In this document: positions 25,946 to 34,642 of the stretch, one piece after another
Numbering within the stretch: the first letter of the stretch is position 1
How the letters are laid out: the number at the start of each line of letters is the position of its first letter
Program-made: the position numbers and the translations under genes
Source: Actomonas sp051209155
GTDB taxonomy: Bacteria; Verrucomicrobiota; Verrucomicrobiia; Opitutales; Opitutaceae
Assembly (NCBI GenBank): GCA_051209155.1
Contig: JBPJGB010000002.1
DNA: 64,000 bases
Direction: 5' to 3' (one strand)
Notes under the pieces: generated by a model
Told to the model about the DNA's origin: nothing
Seen by the model: only the letters and a program-made list of their open reading frames with translations
Databases searched by the model: none

Positions 25946-26692
25946 TCACATGTTGAAGTCGCGGCCGAGGTAGATCTCGCGAGCCTGCTCGTCCTGGATG
26001 AGGAAGTCGCCGGGGCCACTGGTGAGCACGCGGCCCTGATGAATGAGGTAGGCACGGTCGACGATGCGCAGGGTTTCGCGCACGTTGTGGTCGGTGATAA
26101 TGACACCGATGCCGCGCTCCTTGAGCGACAGCACGATGCGCTGCACCTCGGTCACCGACTTCGGGTCGATGGCGGCGAAGGGCTCGTCGAGCAGGAGAAA
26201 CTTTGGGTTGGTGACCAGCGCGCGGGCGATCTCGAGGCGACGGCGTTCGCCGCCGGAGAGGGTGTAGGCCTTTTGGTTGGCGACATGGCTGAGATGGAGT
26301 TCGTCGAGGTGACGGGCGACGAGCTCGGCGCGTTGGCTGCGCGGCACCGCCAGGGTCTCGACGATGGCGAGAAGGTTTTGCGCGACGGTGAGTTTGCGAA
26401 AGGTCGAGGGCTCCTGCGGCAGGTAACCAAGGCCGAGGCGGGCGCGCTCGTGCATCTTCAGGCGGGTGGCGTCCTTGCCGTTGATCAGCACTTGGCCGGA
26501 AGTCGCGGCGACCAGCCCGACGATCATGTAGAAGGTGGTGGTCTTGCCCGCGCCATTGGGGCCGAGCAGGCCGACCACCTCACCGGCCGCCACGTCGATG
26601 TCGACGCCGTCGACCACGGTGCGCTGCCCAAAAGTCTTCACGAGCCCCTTGGTCTCAATGCGATGCGCGGTGGGGGAGGCGGTGTCGGTCAT
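25946..26692 (-). CDS. lptB: LPS export ABC transporter ATP-binding protein LptB
   Basis: The 248-residue ABC ATPase has Walker A GPNGAGKTT, signature LSGGERRRLEIAR, Walker B FLLLDEPFAAID and the H-loop in ITDHNVRETL. The FAAIDP and ITDHNVRETL stretches are characteristic of LptB. LptB2 powers LptFG to extract LPS from the inner membrane and push it along the Lpt bridge. The gene follows lptA and lptC on the same strand, which supports the assignment; lptF and lptG are not in the window. Confidence 0.96.
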   Translation of the reverse strand: MTDTASPTAHRIETKGLVKTFGQRTVVDGVDIDVAAGEVVGLLGPNGAGKTTTFYMIVGLVAATSGQVLINGKDATRLKMHERARLGLGYLPQEPSTFRKLTVAQNLLAIVETLAVPRSQRAELVARHLDELHLSHVANQKAYTLSGGERRRLEIARALVTNPKFLLLDEPFAAIDPKSVTEVQRIVLSLKERGIGVIITDHNVRETLRIVDRAYLIHQGRVLTSGPGDFLIQDEQAREIYLGRDFNM

Positions 26693-26702
26693 GCGGGATC
26701 TA

Positions 26703-26883
26703 TTTTACAAAATGAAGCGAAGGGAACGAAGGCGGAGAGGCAGGGTGTTTTTTGACACAGAGGCCACAGAGGGAGCACAGAGATCACGGGTTCGGAGGCA
26801 AGGCCCTCTGTTGCTCTCCGTTTCCTCCTGTAAAAGTAAATCCGGTGGAGCGGCTTTGTTGCCCTTCGCTGCCTTCTGTGAAG
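26703..26883. repeat. Intergenic inverted-repeat elements between lptB and lptA
   Basis: Arm B (26703-26732, GAAGGGAACGAAGG type) pairs with its complement at 26854-26883. Between them lie an ACACAGAGG-type block (26754-26787) and a lone right arm of the ACAGGAGG type (26803-26836). The same arms recur at 28406, 38294 and 56497. Confidence 0.75.
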
Positions 26884-26888
26884 TCAAT

Positions 26889-27434
26889 TTAGTTCGTTTC
26901 AGGCGTCGGAGGCGCGGGCGCAGGCGTGGTTGGGACGTCGGCGCCGAGGTCTCGGATGGGCGGGCCGCTGAAGCGGGGTTTTTGGATCTCCATTTCCTGC
27001 TGGCCGCGGCGCAGGGTGATGACTTCACCGCGGCCGATGATGTCGGTCGCCCGGTCGAGCACGACCGGATTCTCGCTGAGCACGACCGTGCCGTCACTGG
27101 GCAAGACTTCGGCGCGGCCGCAGGTGGCTTCGCGCTGACCTTGCACGATGCGCACGTTGCCGGTGGCGAGCAGGTATTTGAAGCCCTTCAATTCCCCCAG
27201 CGTGGCGGTCGGGTCGTAATCGCGATCGGCGATGATCTCGAGTCGATCGCAGACGATGCGCAGGTTGGTGCCGGTGAGCTGCACATTGCCCACGCACACG
27301 ACGCGCGACTCGCGGTCGGTGCTGGTCATGACGAGATCGTCGGCGGTGAGTTCGGTGCGCTGCGGGGCGACGGGCTGGGCGACGAGGGTGGCCCCGCTGA
27401 GGAGGGCGAGAAGGAGAAGGACGGAGCGGATCAT
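26889..27434 (-). CDS. lptA: LptA/OstA-like periplasmic LPS transport protein
   Basis: The 181-residue protein has a signal peptide (SVLLLLALLSGATLVAQ) and an OstA-like beta-jelly-roll domain with repeated short strands (LTADDLVMTS, GNVQLTGTNLRIVCDRLEI, GNVRIVQGQREATCGRAEVL). The C-terminus is a Pro-rich tail. LptA bridges the periplasm and carries LPS to the outer membrane. Its start overlaps the stop of the LptC-like gene by 4 nt, and lptB follows after a repeat-filled gap of about 200 bp. Confidence 0.88.
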   Translation of the reverse strand: MIRSVLLLLALLSGATLVAQPVAPQRTELTADDLVMTSTDRESRVVCVGNVQLTGTNLRIVCDRLEIIADRDYDPTATLGELKGFKYLLATGNVRIVQGQREATCGRAEVLPSDGTVVLSENPVVLDRATDIIGRGEVITLRRGQQEMEIQKPRFSGPPIRDLGADVPTTPAPAPPTPETN

Positions 27435-27874
27435 TTGAGCAGGTCGGCGAGAGGGGCGTTGAAGACGATGCGCGCGTTGCGGCGGATGTGCACCCGACGC
27501 TCGCGGTGTTCGTAGGACCAGTCCTCACCCGTGAGGTTGAGGTCGCTGCGTTCGAGGCGCACCGTGTCGGGTCCGCTGACAACTTCGGGTTCGGGTTCGA
27601 CGATGGCGGTCGGTGCGATGAGCACGGTCTCAATCTCGCGATCGGCCTGGCCGGTGAAGACCGTGAGAATCATGTCGCCAAGTTTCACGTGGGCGGGATC
27701 ACGCAGGTCGGCGCTGGCACCCTGCACCCGCACGTGCGGGTAACCCTCCTCGCTGAAGAAAGAGACGGTGTAGTCCTTCACCGGCGCCGGCGTTTGCACG
27801 CGTCCACCCGATTGCGCGATGGCGCCGACGGCGAGGGAGCTGGCGAGCAGGGCGATGGGACGGAAGCGAAGCAC
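27431..27874 (-). CDS. lptC: LptC-like LPS export protein
   Basis: This 147-residue protein has an N-terminal signal or anchor (IALLASSLAVGAIAQ) and a domain of short beta strands typical of the LptA/LptC fold (YTVSFFSEEGYPHVRVQGA, VRLERSDLNLTGEDW). Sequence conservation in LptC is low, so the call rests on fold pattern, size and position between kdsC and lptA. It is translationally coupled to lptA. An alternative is a second OstA-domain protein. Confidence 0.75.
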   Translation of the reverse strand: MLRFRPIALLASSLAVGAIAQSGGRVQTPAPVKDYTVSFFSEEGYPHVRVQGASADLRDPAHVKLGDMILTVFTGQADREIETVLIAPTAIVEPEPEVVSGPDTVRLERSDLNLTGEDWSYEHRERRVHIRRNARIVFNAPLADLLK

Positions 27875-27885
27875 GGCGGGAATCC

Positions 27886-28395
27886 TCAGTCCTGACCGCG
27901 ATGGGCGAGGATTTGTTCACACACTTCACGCACGGCGCCGTGGCCGGCGAGGCGGGTGGTCACGCAATCGGCGGCGTTGAGCGCGGCCGGCATGGCGTGC
28001 GGCACGCTGATGCCGATGCCGGCCCACTCCAGGGCGCCGGCGTCGATGTCGTCGTCGCCGATGTAGGCGCACTGCGCGGCGGTGAAACCGAGTTCGGTGG
28101 CGAGTTCGGCGAGGGCGATGTGTTTGTCGACGCGGCCTTGGATGATGTAGGGGATGCGCAATTCCTCGGCGCGGACGGTGGTGGCGCCGGATGCGCGGCC
28201 GGAGATCCAGGCCACGGCGACGTCGTCGCGCAGCAGGCGCACCATGCCGAGGCCATCGAGCACGTTGAAGGTCTTGGTTTCGACGCCGTCGGAGGAAACT
28301 TGGATGGAGCCGTCGGTCAGCACGCCATCGACGTCGGTCGCGAGCAGTTTGATGGCCGCCCAACGGGCGGCGGGAATGTCGGCGGGAGTAGGCAC
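27886..28395 (-). CDS. kdsC: 3-deoxy-D-manno-octulosonate 8-phosphate phosphatase KdsC
   Basis: The 169-residue HAD-family phosphatase has motif I ATDVDGVLTDG, motif II SGRAS, a conserved Lys in RVDKHIAL, and motif IV GDDDIDAGAL. It lacks a cap domain, as KdsC does. It hydrolyses KDO-8-phosphate to KDO for the LPS inner core. The gene leads the kdsC-lptC-lptA-lptB series, the arrangement known from many Gram-negatives. Confidence 0.93.
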   Translation of the reverse strand: MPTPADIPAARWAAIKLLATDVDGVLTDGSIQVSSDGVETKTFNVLDGLGMVRLLRDDVAVAWISGRASGATTVRAEELRIPYIIQGRVDKHIALAELATELGFTAAQCAYIGDDDIDAGALEWAGIGISVPHAMPAALNAADCVTTRLAGHGAVREVCEQILAHRGQD

Positions 28396-28405
28396 GGGAA
28401 ATTGG

Positions 28406-28591
28406 TTTTACAGGAGAGAACGGAGGGCAACGGAGTCGAGCAGGAGGCGGGATCTGTTCTTACAGAAGGGAACGAAGATAACGAAGGTGCATCGTGACGC
28501 GGGCGTAAGAGCGGCTCTGTTTACCTCTGTTTCCTCCTGTAAAACAACCCCGTTGGATCTGCTTTGTTCTCTTCGTTGCCTTCTGTGAAAG
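28406..28591. repeat. Interleaved inverted-repeat pairs upstream of kdsC
   Basis: Arms occur in the order A (28406-28435), B (28459-28487), A-complement (28515-28544), B-complement (28562-28591). A is the TTTTACAGGAGRGAACGGAGG type and B the ACAGAAGGGAACGAAG type. The interleaved order means the two hairpins cannot both form fully without a pseudoknot. Confidence 0.8.
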
Positions 28592-28600
28592 AAAAGAAAC

Positions 28601-30643
28601 TTAGCCGATCCAGTCGGCGATGGCGGTGGTGACTTTGTCGAGGGTGGGACGGAAGGCTTCCTCGAGTTCGGGGGCGAAGGGCACCGGGAGGTCGAGGGCG
28701 CCGATCCGCAGCGGCGGGGCTTCGAGGTCGAAGAAGTGTTCCTCGGTGAGTTGCGCGACGAGTTCGGCGCCGAAGCCGTGTTTACGGCGGCCTTCGTGCA
28801 GCACGATCAGGCGGTGGGTGCGGGCGAGCGAGGCCTTGATGGCGTCGAGTTTGAGCGGGTTGAGCGCGCGCAGGTCCCAGAGGTCAAAGGTGAGCTCGTA
28901 TTCGTCGCGGAAATACGCGGCGGCCTTCTCGGCGAGGCCGACCATCTGGCCGTAGGTGACGACGGTGGCGAAATCGCCGGCGGCGACGTGGCGGGGGGCC
29001 CAGACCGAGCGGTAGTCGGCGTCGAAAGCGACGGCGGCCTTGGCGCCGCGGTAGAGGGCTTTGTGCTCGAAGAGCAGGACCGGATTGTCGTCCTCGTAGG
29101 CGGCGAGCAGCGCGTTGAAGGCATCCTGCGGCGTGCTGGGGTAGAGCGCCTTGAGGCCGGGCATGGCGAGCAGGAAGGAGTCGAGTTCCTGTGAGTGGAA
29201 GGAGCCGAAGGTGAGGCCGCCGCCGGTGGGCAGGCGCAGCACGAGCGGAACCTTGGCGCCGGAACGAAAGTGATAGGTCGCGGCGTTGAGGGTGATCTGG
29301 GTGGCGGCCTCGGTGCAGAAGTCGGCGAACTGAAACTCCTCGATCGGGCGGTGACCGCCCAGGGCGAGGCCGACGGCGTAGCCGGTGCAGGCGCTCTCGG
29401 CCAGCGGGGTATTAAAAACACGACTACGCCCGAAGTCGGCCAGCAGGCCGTCGGTCACCTTGAAGGCGCCGCCGTAGGTGGCGATGTCCTGGCCGAGCAC
29501 GAGGGACTCGGGGCGCTCGGTGAGGATCTTGCGCAGGGCGGTGTTGAGGGCCTGGGCGAAATTGAGCGGCGCGGCCTCGGCGGGCGTGGCTTGCCAAGCG
29601 ATGGGGGCGGCGGCGGGCGCAAAGACGTCGGCTTTGAGCGCGGCAAGGTCGGCGGTCGGACGCGGGACGGCGAGGCTCTCTTTGATGCAGGCCTCGACGA
29701 AGGCATCGAGTTCGGTCTCGAGGGCGGTGATGGCGTCGGCCTGGCCGGCGGCGACGAGTTGGGCGCGGAGTTTGGGCAGCGGATCGGCGGCGAAAAAGGC
29801 GTCGGATTCGCCGGGTTTGAGGTAGTCGCAGGTATCGTAGGCGGCGTGGCCACGCAGGCGCAGGGTGGAGGCCTCGACGAGCAGGGGGCGGCCGGTGTCG
29901 CGCACGGTGGCGACAGCGTCGGCAAAGGCGGTGGCGGCGGCGAGGGGATCGGTGGCGTCGATGTGACGGCCCTCGATGCCGTAGCCAGAGGCGCGTTTCC
30001 AGAGCTCGGTGCCGGGCGCGAACTGCTCCGCCGTGGGGGTCGAGTAGGCGTAGTGGTTGTTCTCGATGACGAAGAGAACGGAGAGGGAGAGCAGGGCGGC
30101 CAGGTTGAGGGACTCGTGAATGTCGCCGGTGGAGGAGCCACCGTCACCGAAGAGGGCGACGCCGATGGCGGGGCGACCGGCGCGGCGCTGGGCGTCGGTG
30201 GCGCCGAGGACGTTGGAGAGCATGGCGCCGAGATGGGAGATCATCGGCAGCGAGCGGTTGGCCGGGTCGCCGTGGTGGATGTTGCCCTCGCGGGCCTGGG
30301 TGGGGGAGGCGGCGTTGGCGAAATATTGGTTGAGGTGCTCGCAGAGGTGTCCGCTCCAGACGAGGTGGCCGCCAAAGTCGCGGTGGGTGAAGGAGATGAC
30401 GTCGCTGGCTTTGTCGAGCAGGAGGGCGAGTGGCACGATGAGGCCCTCGTTGCCCTGGCCGCCGGTAACGGTGCCTTTGATGAGGCCTTGGCGAAAGAGC
30501 TCGAGGATGCGGTTGTCGGCGCGGCGGGCGAGGTGCATCCACGCGAAGACGCGCAGGTTCGCCGCCGAGGCGTCGGCACCGGAGAGTTCGTCGGCGCTGA
30601 GGTTGCGTTGTTCGAGGATCGCGGGAAGTGACGGAAGGGTCAT
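28601..30643 (-). CDS. TPP-dependent 2-oxo acid dehydrogenase E1, fused alpha and beta subunits
   Basis: The 680-residue protein joins an E1-alpha domain (about 1-340) to an E1-beta domain (about 365-680). The TPP-binding motif is visible as GDGGSSTGDIHESLN ending in ENN; beta-domain motifs include FNTPLAESACTGYAVGLA and EFQFADFC. Such proteins decarboxylate pyruvate, acetoin or branched-chain 2-oxo acids with E2 and E3. No E2 or E3 gene is near, so the substrate is not determined. I start at MTLPSLPAILEQ; 30 codons upstream are also open but do not look coding. Confidence 0.9.
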   Translation of the reverse strand: MTLPSLPAILEQRNLSADELSGADASAANLRVFAWMHLARRADNRILELFRQGLIKGTVTGGQGNEGLIVPLALLLDKASDVISFTHRDFGGHLVWSGHLCEHLNQYFANAASPTQAREGNIHHGDPANRSLPMISHLGAMLSNVLGATDAQRRAGRPAIGVALFGDGGSSTGDIHESLNLAALLSLSVLFVIENNHYAYSTPTAEQFAPGTELWKRASGYGIEGRHIDATDPLAAATAFADAVATVRDTGRPLLVEASTLRLRGHAAYDTCDYLKPGESDAFFAADPLPKLRAQLVAAGQADAITALETELDAFVEACIKESLAVPRPTADLAALKADVFAPAAAPIAWQATPAEAAPLNFAQALNTALRKILTERPESLVLGQDIATYGGAFKVTDGLLADFGRSRVFNTPLAESACTGYAVGLALGGHRPIEEFQFADFCTEAATQITLNAATYHFRSGAKVPLVLRLPTGGGLTFGSFHSQELDSFLLAMPGLKALYPSTPQDAFNALLAAYEDDNPVLLFEHKALYRGAKAAVAFDADYRSVWAPRHVAAGDFATVVTYGQMVGLAEKAAAYFRDEYELTFDLWDLRALNPLKLDAIKASLARTHRLIVLHEGRRKHGFGAELVAQLTEEHFFDLEAPPLRIGALDLPVPFAPELEEAFRPTLDKVTTAIADWIG

Positions 30644-30723
30644 GTCCAAGCCGCGACGTTGGACCGGCTTGCCGGAAGATTGAAGAGCGAAATGGCTCCA
30701 CCGATGGGCCGGCGGTGAAACGT

Positions 30724-30750
30724 CACTTGTCACGTCAGCCGTGACAAGTG
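30724..30750. promoter_or_regulatory. Palindrome CACTTGTCACG...CGTGACAAGTG
   Basis: Perfect 11-bp arms are separated by 5 nt. The site lies about 80 bp before the E1 gene start and after the HDOD gene end. It shares the TTGTCAC/GTGACAA core with the palindromes at 48825-48960. It could be an operator, a weak terminator or a small repeat. Confidence 0.5.
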
Positions 30751-30788
30751 GCGGGAGGGTTTGGCTGGTGGCGCGGACGGGCGGGGGA

Positions 30789-31631
30789 TCAGCCGATGGC
30801 GATTTTGAGGCGCTCGAATTTGCGGGCGGCGCGCTCGCGGGCGATGCGGTAGCGGTGGGTGTCGACCCCCGCCTTGGCGAGGGTGTTGAAACCGGGATCC
30901 CAGTAGGGGGCCTCGCCGGGGATCGCGCCGAAGCGGTCGGCGGCGGCGGTGGCGGCGAGCATGAGCAGGTGGATAACGGGGTTGTGGCGGCGGCCGGGCT
31001 CGCAGTGGTGGCGGATGGCCTGGACGGTTTCGTGAGGGAAGTTCCAGTGCAGGAGAATCTTCTCGGTGACCTCGACGTGGGTGAGGCCCCAGTTTTCGCG
31101 TTCCCAGTCGAGGACCTTGCGGTGGCCCGAATCGGGGAAGGCGGGGATGCCGTGGCCCGGGGGCGCGAGGTGTTCGAGCGCCATCATGCCGAGGGTGCGC
31201 AGCATGCCGACGGTGTAGCAGCGGCGTGGATTTTCTTCGGCGGCGTCGGCGAGTTCCTCCATCAGCACGGCGACGTAGAGGGTATTGAGGCGCAGCTGAT
31301 CGGCGGCCACGGCGTGGAGCCTCATCTGCTGTTCGGCGATCTGGCGACTGGCGATGGCGCCGAGCAGACGGTGCACCTCCGCGAAACCGATCATGGAGAG
31401 GGCTTGGTCAAGGTGGCCGATCTTTTCGGCGGGGCTGTAGGCCGGGCTGTTGGCCATGCGCAGGATCTGCGCGATGAGCGCGGGGTCTTGGTTGAGCAGG
31501 CCGGCAATGTCGCCGACGTCGCAGCGGGGGCGTTCCAGCAATTGCTCCAATTGGACCAGGAGGCGCGGGGCGGAGGGGAGCTTTTCAGCAATGTGGATGA
31601 TTTGTTCGTCGGAGATGGCCTCTGCTAGCAT
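30789..31631 (-). CDS. HDOD-domain signalling protein
   Basis: The 280-residue protein is an HDOD domain with a typical N-terminus (LPSAPRLLVQLEQLLERPRC), the block QDPALIAQILRMANSPAY and the later HVEVTEKILLHWNFP region. The HD residues are partly preserved (HLAPPGHG, RHHCEPGRRHNP). HDOD proteins lack clear enzymatic activity and often act in motility, c-di-GMP or stress signalling. A FliA-like promoter sits immediately upstream, with the -10 ending only 7 nt from the ATG, so the mRNA may be leaderless. Confidence 0.9.
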   Translation of the reverse strand: MLAEAISDEQIIHIAEKLPSAPRLLVQLEQLLERPRCDVGDIAGLLNQDPALIAQILRMANSPAYSPAEKIGHLDQALSMIGFAEVHRLLGAIASRQIAEQQMRLHAVAADQLRLNTLYVAVLMEELADAAEENPRRCYTVGMLRTLGMMALEHLAPPGHGIPAFPDSGHRKVLDWERENWGLTHVEVTEKILLHWNFPHETVQAIRHHCEPGRRHNPVIHLLMLAATAAADRFGAIPGEAPYWDPGFNTLAKAGVDTHRYRIARERAARKFERLKIAIG

Positions 31632-31638
31632 CAAGACG

Positions 31639-31665
31639 CGATCGGCACGGCGGCGACCAACTTAA
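31639..31665 (-). promoter_or_regulatory. FliA-like promoter for the HDOD gene
   Basis: On the minus strand TTAAGTTG, an 11-nt spacer and GCCGATCG. The -35 matches six of eight consensus bases, as does the -10, and the spacing is exact. Confidence 0.5.
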
Positions 31666-31781
31666 GGCAGGGCGAACGGAACGAGGTGAAAATCTGATAC
31701 TGTCGGCGCTCGCCAGAGAAGCGCTTGCGCTGCTGGAGCGGTGCGTTTGCTTGGGAGTGAATTCGCCGCGTTGAAGTCGAT

Positions 31782-33107
31782 ATGGTCAGGTCGGAAAGTT
31801 GGTTTAAACCCTGTGTGTTCGTGGTCTTGAGCTGGGCCCTGTGGTCTGGTTGCGGCCGGCCAACTGAGACCGCGGCGGGGCGGGAACAAGCTGCGCCAAT
31901 TTCGGCGACCGTGCCGGTGCCACCGGTGCCGGGGGAGGGGACGGCCCGACCGGAGATGGATCCGGCGCTGCAGTTTGAGCCGCAAGCGATCGGCGAGCCT
32001 GCGGAGGGGCGCCCTTGGATCGCGCACGTGGCGATCGTCGACCTCGATGGCGACGGTGCACTCGATGTGTTGGCGTGTGACGCGGTGAGCGATTCGGTGC
32101 GGTGGTTGCGCCAGGTGGCGCCGCTGCATTTTGAGGAGCGGCAGGTGGGCGGCACGATCAAGGCGCCGGCGCATGTGGCGGCCTGCGATTACGACCGGGA
32201 CGGGGATCTCGATCTGTTGGTGGCCAGCATGGGGCAGATCCTGCCCAACAACGACGCGATCGGCGCGGTGGTGGTGTTGGAAAACGACGGCACGCAGCAC
32301 TTCACCACGCGGATCATTCGTGAGAACGTAGCGCGGGTGACGGACGTGCGGGGCACCGACTTCGATGGGGACGGCGACATCGATCTCGTGGTCGGTCAGT
32401 TTGGGTATGCGACCGGTGAGGCCAACCTGCTGCGGCGCATGGCGGATGGCAGCTATCGTGCGGAGCGGCTGCTGTCGCTGGCCGGCACGATCCACACGCC
32501 GGTGGCGGACTTTGACGGCGACCGCGCGCCCGACATCGCGTTGCTGCTTTCACAGGAATGGGAGGAGGTGCGCGTGTTTGACAACGTGGGCGGCAACCCG
32601 CGCGAGCGGGCGGTCTGGGGCTCGACCAACGAAGACTTTGGTTCGAGCGGTCTCGCGGTGGCCGACCTCGACCGCGACGGCGATCCGGACCTGTTGCTGA
32701 CCAACGGTGACGCTTTCGATTATGCGCGCCCGGGCAGCCGCCCGTGGCATGGCCTGCAATGGCTGGAAAATGTGCGCGGCAACTTCACCTACCATCGTAT
32801 TGGCGCCTTCGCCGGTGCCTTCAGTCCGGTGGCGGTTGATCTCGATGGTGACCGCGATCTGGATGTGGTGACCGCGTCGGGGTTTAATGACTGGGATGAC
32901 CCGCGGGCGGTGTCGCTGATGGCATGGATCAACGACGGCGCGCAGCACTTTAGCCCGGTCGTCCTCGCGCACACGCCGACGCATCTCATCAGCGTCGCGG
33001 CGGCCGATCTCGACGGTGATGGCATACCGGAGCTGGTGACCGGCGCGCTGCACGCGTATCCGCCGTGGGGCGGTGAAAGCCGCCTGCTGTTGTGGACGAA
33101 AAAATGA
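31782..33107 (+). CDS. VCBS/FG-GAP repeat lipoprotein
   Basis: The 441-residue protein has a signal peptide with a Cys at the probable cleavage site (WALWSGC), then a Pro-rich spacer and a beta-propeller of VCBS/FG-GAP repeats. At least six calcium-type loops are visible: DLDGDGALD, DYDRDGDLD, DFDGDGDID, DFDGDRAPD, DLDRDGDPD, DLDGDRDLD and DLDGDGIPE. Such propellers mediate surface contacts or substrate binding outside the cell. The gene overlaps the following TPR lipoprotein by ATGA, so the two products probably work together. Confidence 0.88.
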   Translation: MVRSESWFKPCVFVVLSWALWSGCGRPTETAAGREQAAPISATVPVPPVPGEGTARPEMDPALQFEPQAIGEPAEGRPWIAHVAIVDLDGDGALDVLACDAVSDSVRWLRQVAPLHFEERQVGGTIKAPAHVAACDYDRDGDLDLLVASMGQILPNNDAIGAVVVLENDGTQHFTTRIIRENVARVTDVRGTDFDGDGDIDLVVGQFGYATGEANLLRRMADGSYRAERLLSLAGTIHTPVADFDGDRAPDIALLLSQEWEEVRVFDNVGGNPRERAVWGSTNEDFGSSGLAVADLDRDGDPDLLLTNGDAFDYARPGSRPWHGLQWLENVRGNFTYHRIGAFAGAFSPVAVDLDGDRDLDVVTASGFNDWDDPRAVSLMAWINDGAQHFSPVVLAHTPTHLISVAAADLDGDGIPELVTGALHAYPPWGGESRLLLWTKK

Positions 33108-34642
33108 GCGTGGTCAGCCCCCGGATCCTTGCCGGCGTCATGTTGAGTGGCGCCCTTCTGCTGCTCCCCGGTTGCGGTCCGGCCGCGCCATCGCCGGCGA
33201 TCACGCCGGCGGCGTGGGTCGCCGAGGTTCCGCCGGCGCCGAGTGGCGGCGGTTTGCCGGCGGCTTTCTACGCGGAGGCCGAGCGGACCCGTGAGCAGGC
33301 GGTGGCTGGAACAGGCGATCCCGCGGCCCTGCGCAAATATGCCGGGCTGTTGCACGCCAGTGGATTTTTTGCGGAAGCGGCGGTGGGCTGGCGGCTGGTC
33401 GCGGCCCAGGACGCCAGCGACCCGCAGGCGCGTTACTTTTTGGCAGACGCGTATCGAAACATGGGATACGAAGAGGAGGCGCAGGCCGTCCTGCTGCAGG
33501 CGCTGGCGTTGGACCCGGGTTACGTGAAGGGCTGGTTGCGGGCGGGCGAGTTTCAGTTGAAGCGCGGTCAGGTCGCGGCGGCGCATGCGAGTTTCACGGC
33601 CGCGCTGGCGATGGTGCCGGACTCCCTGCCGGGGAGACTGGGCTTGGCCCAGGCGGAGGCGCGCGCAGGGCAGGTGGAGGCGGCGATCGAGCGGCTACGC
33701 GGGGTGTATGCGGACGCGCCGGGTTTTGGGTCGGCGGCGACGGTCCTGGCCGGATTGCTGGAGCAGCAGGGCGCGGCCGCGGAGGCCGAGCGGGTGCGGC
33801 GCCAGGCGGCGGGCGCGTCACAATCCTACGAGGCGGCGGATCCCTGGCTGAGCGCTTTGTATGCGGAAAGTTATGACGCGGATCGATTGGTGCTGTGGGG
33901 CAACTACGCGGAGCATGCGCGGCGTCCGGCCGAGGCGGCGCGGTTTTTTGAGCGGGCGATGGCGCGAGCTCCGGCCGCCTCGGCGGCATACCAGTTCATG
34001 GGGCAACTCCTGGCCGAAAACGGATCGCATGCCGAGGCGGTGGCGGTGCTGCAGGAGGGGGTGAAACTCGATGACGCTTCGGAGGGGATGTTTGTGCGCC
34101 TGATCGAGTCCCTGATGATTCTGCAGCGCCAAGCTGCGGCGCAGGCGGCGGCCGAGGCGGGGCTGGCGCGGTTTGGTGAGTCGGCGCTGGTGGAGAACGC
34201 GCGGGGGCGGGTGCTGGTTTTGCAGGGGCGTCGGGACGAGGCGATGGCGGCCTTCGATCGCGCGCTGTCGTGGTTGCCCAACTACGCCGATCCCGCGCTC
34301 AATCAGGCGCTGGTGCATCTGCAGACCGGCGATCGTGCGGCGGCGGAAGCGGCGATTGATGAAGCGTTGCGCCGCCAGCCGGCGTTCCCGCGCGCGCGGA
34401 TTCTCCGTGCGCAGATTGCGATGGGTGATGGCGACCTGATGGCGGCGCTCGATCAGTTGCAGGCGGCGTATCAACAGTCGCCCGGTGTGCCGGATGTGCG
34501 CACGGCGTTGGCGCGGTGGTTTGAGACCGCGATCGAGGATCGCTTGGCCGCCGGCGATCGGGTGATGGCCGAGCGTTTGGCGCGGCAGGGAGGGGTGCTG
34601 TTGCCGGAGGTGGCGGAGGCGCTGTCAGCTCGGCTGCGTTAG
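33104..34642 (+). CDS. TPR-repeat lipoprotein
   Basis: The 512-residue protein has a lipoprotein signal (GALLLLPGC) and about ten TPR units over the remaining length. Examples are ARYFLADAYRNMGYEEEAQ, GWLRAGEFQLKRGQVAAAH and ALNQALVHLQTGDRAAAE. TPR arrays bind peptides or partner proteins. Its start is coupled to the VCBS lipoprotein gene. The 3' end overlaps the convergent GNAT gene by 18 bp. Confidence 0.88.
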   Translation: MSVVSPRILAGVMLSGALLLLPGCGPAAPSPAITPAAWVAEVPPAPSGGGLPAAFYAEAERTREQAVAGTGDPAALRKYAGLLHASGFFAEAAVGWRLVAAQDASDPQARYFLADAYRNMGYEEEAQAVLLQALALDPGYVKGWLRAGEFQLKRGQVAAAHASFTAALAMVPDSLPGRLGLAQAEARAGQVEAAIERLRGVYADAPGFGSAATVLAGLLEQQGAAAEAERVRRQAAGASQSYEAADPWLSALYAESYDADRLVLWGNYAEHARRPAEAARFFERAMARAPAASAAYQFMGQLLAENGSHAEAVAVLQEGVKLDDASEGMFVRLIESLMILQRQAAAQAAAEAGLARFGESALVENARGRVLVLQGRRDEAMAAFDRALSWLPNYADPALNQALVHLQTGDRAAAEAAIDEALRRQPAFPRARILRAQIAMGDGDLMAALDQLQAAYQQSPGVPDVRTALARWFETAIEDRLAAGDRVMAERLARQGGVLLPEVAEALSARLR

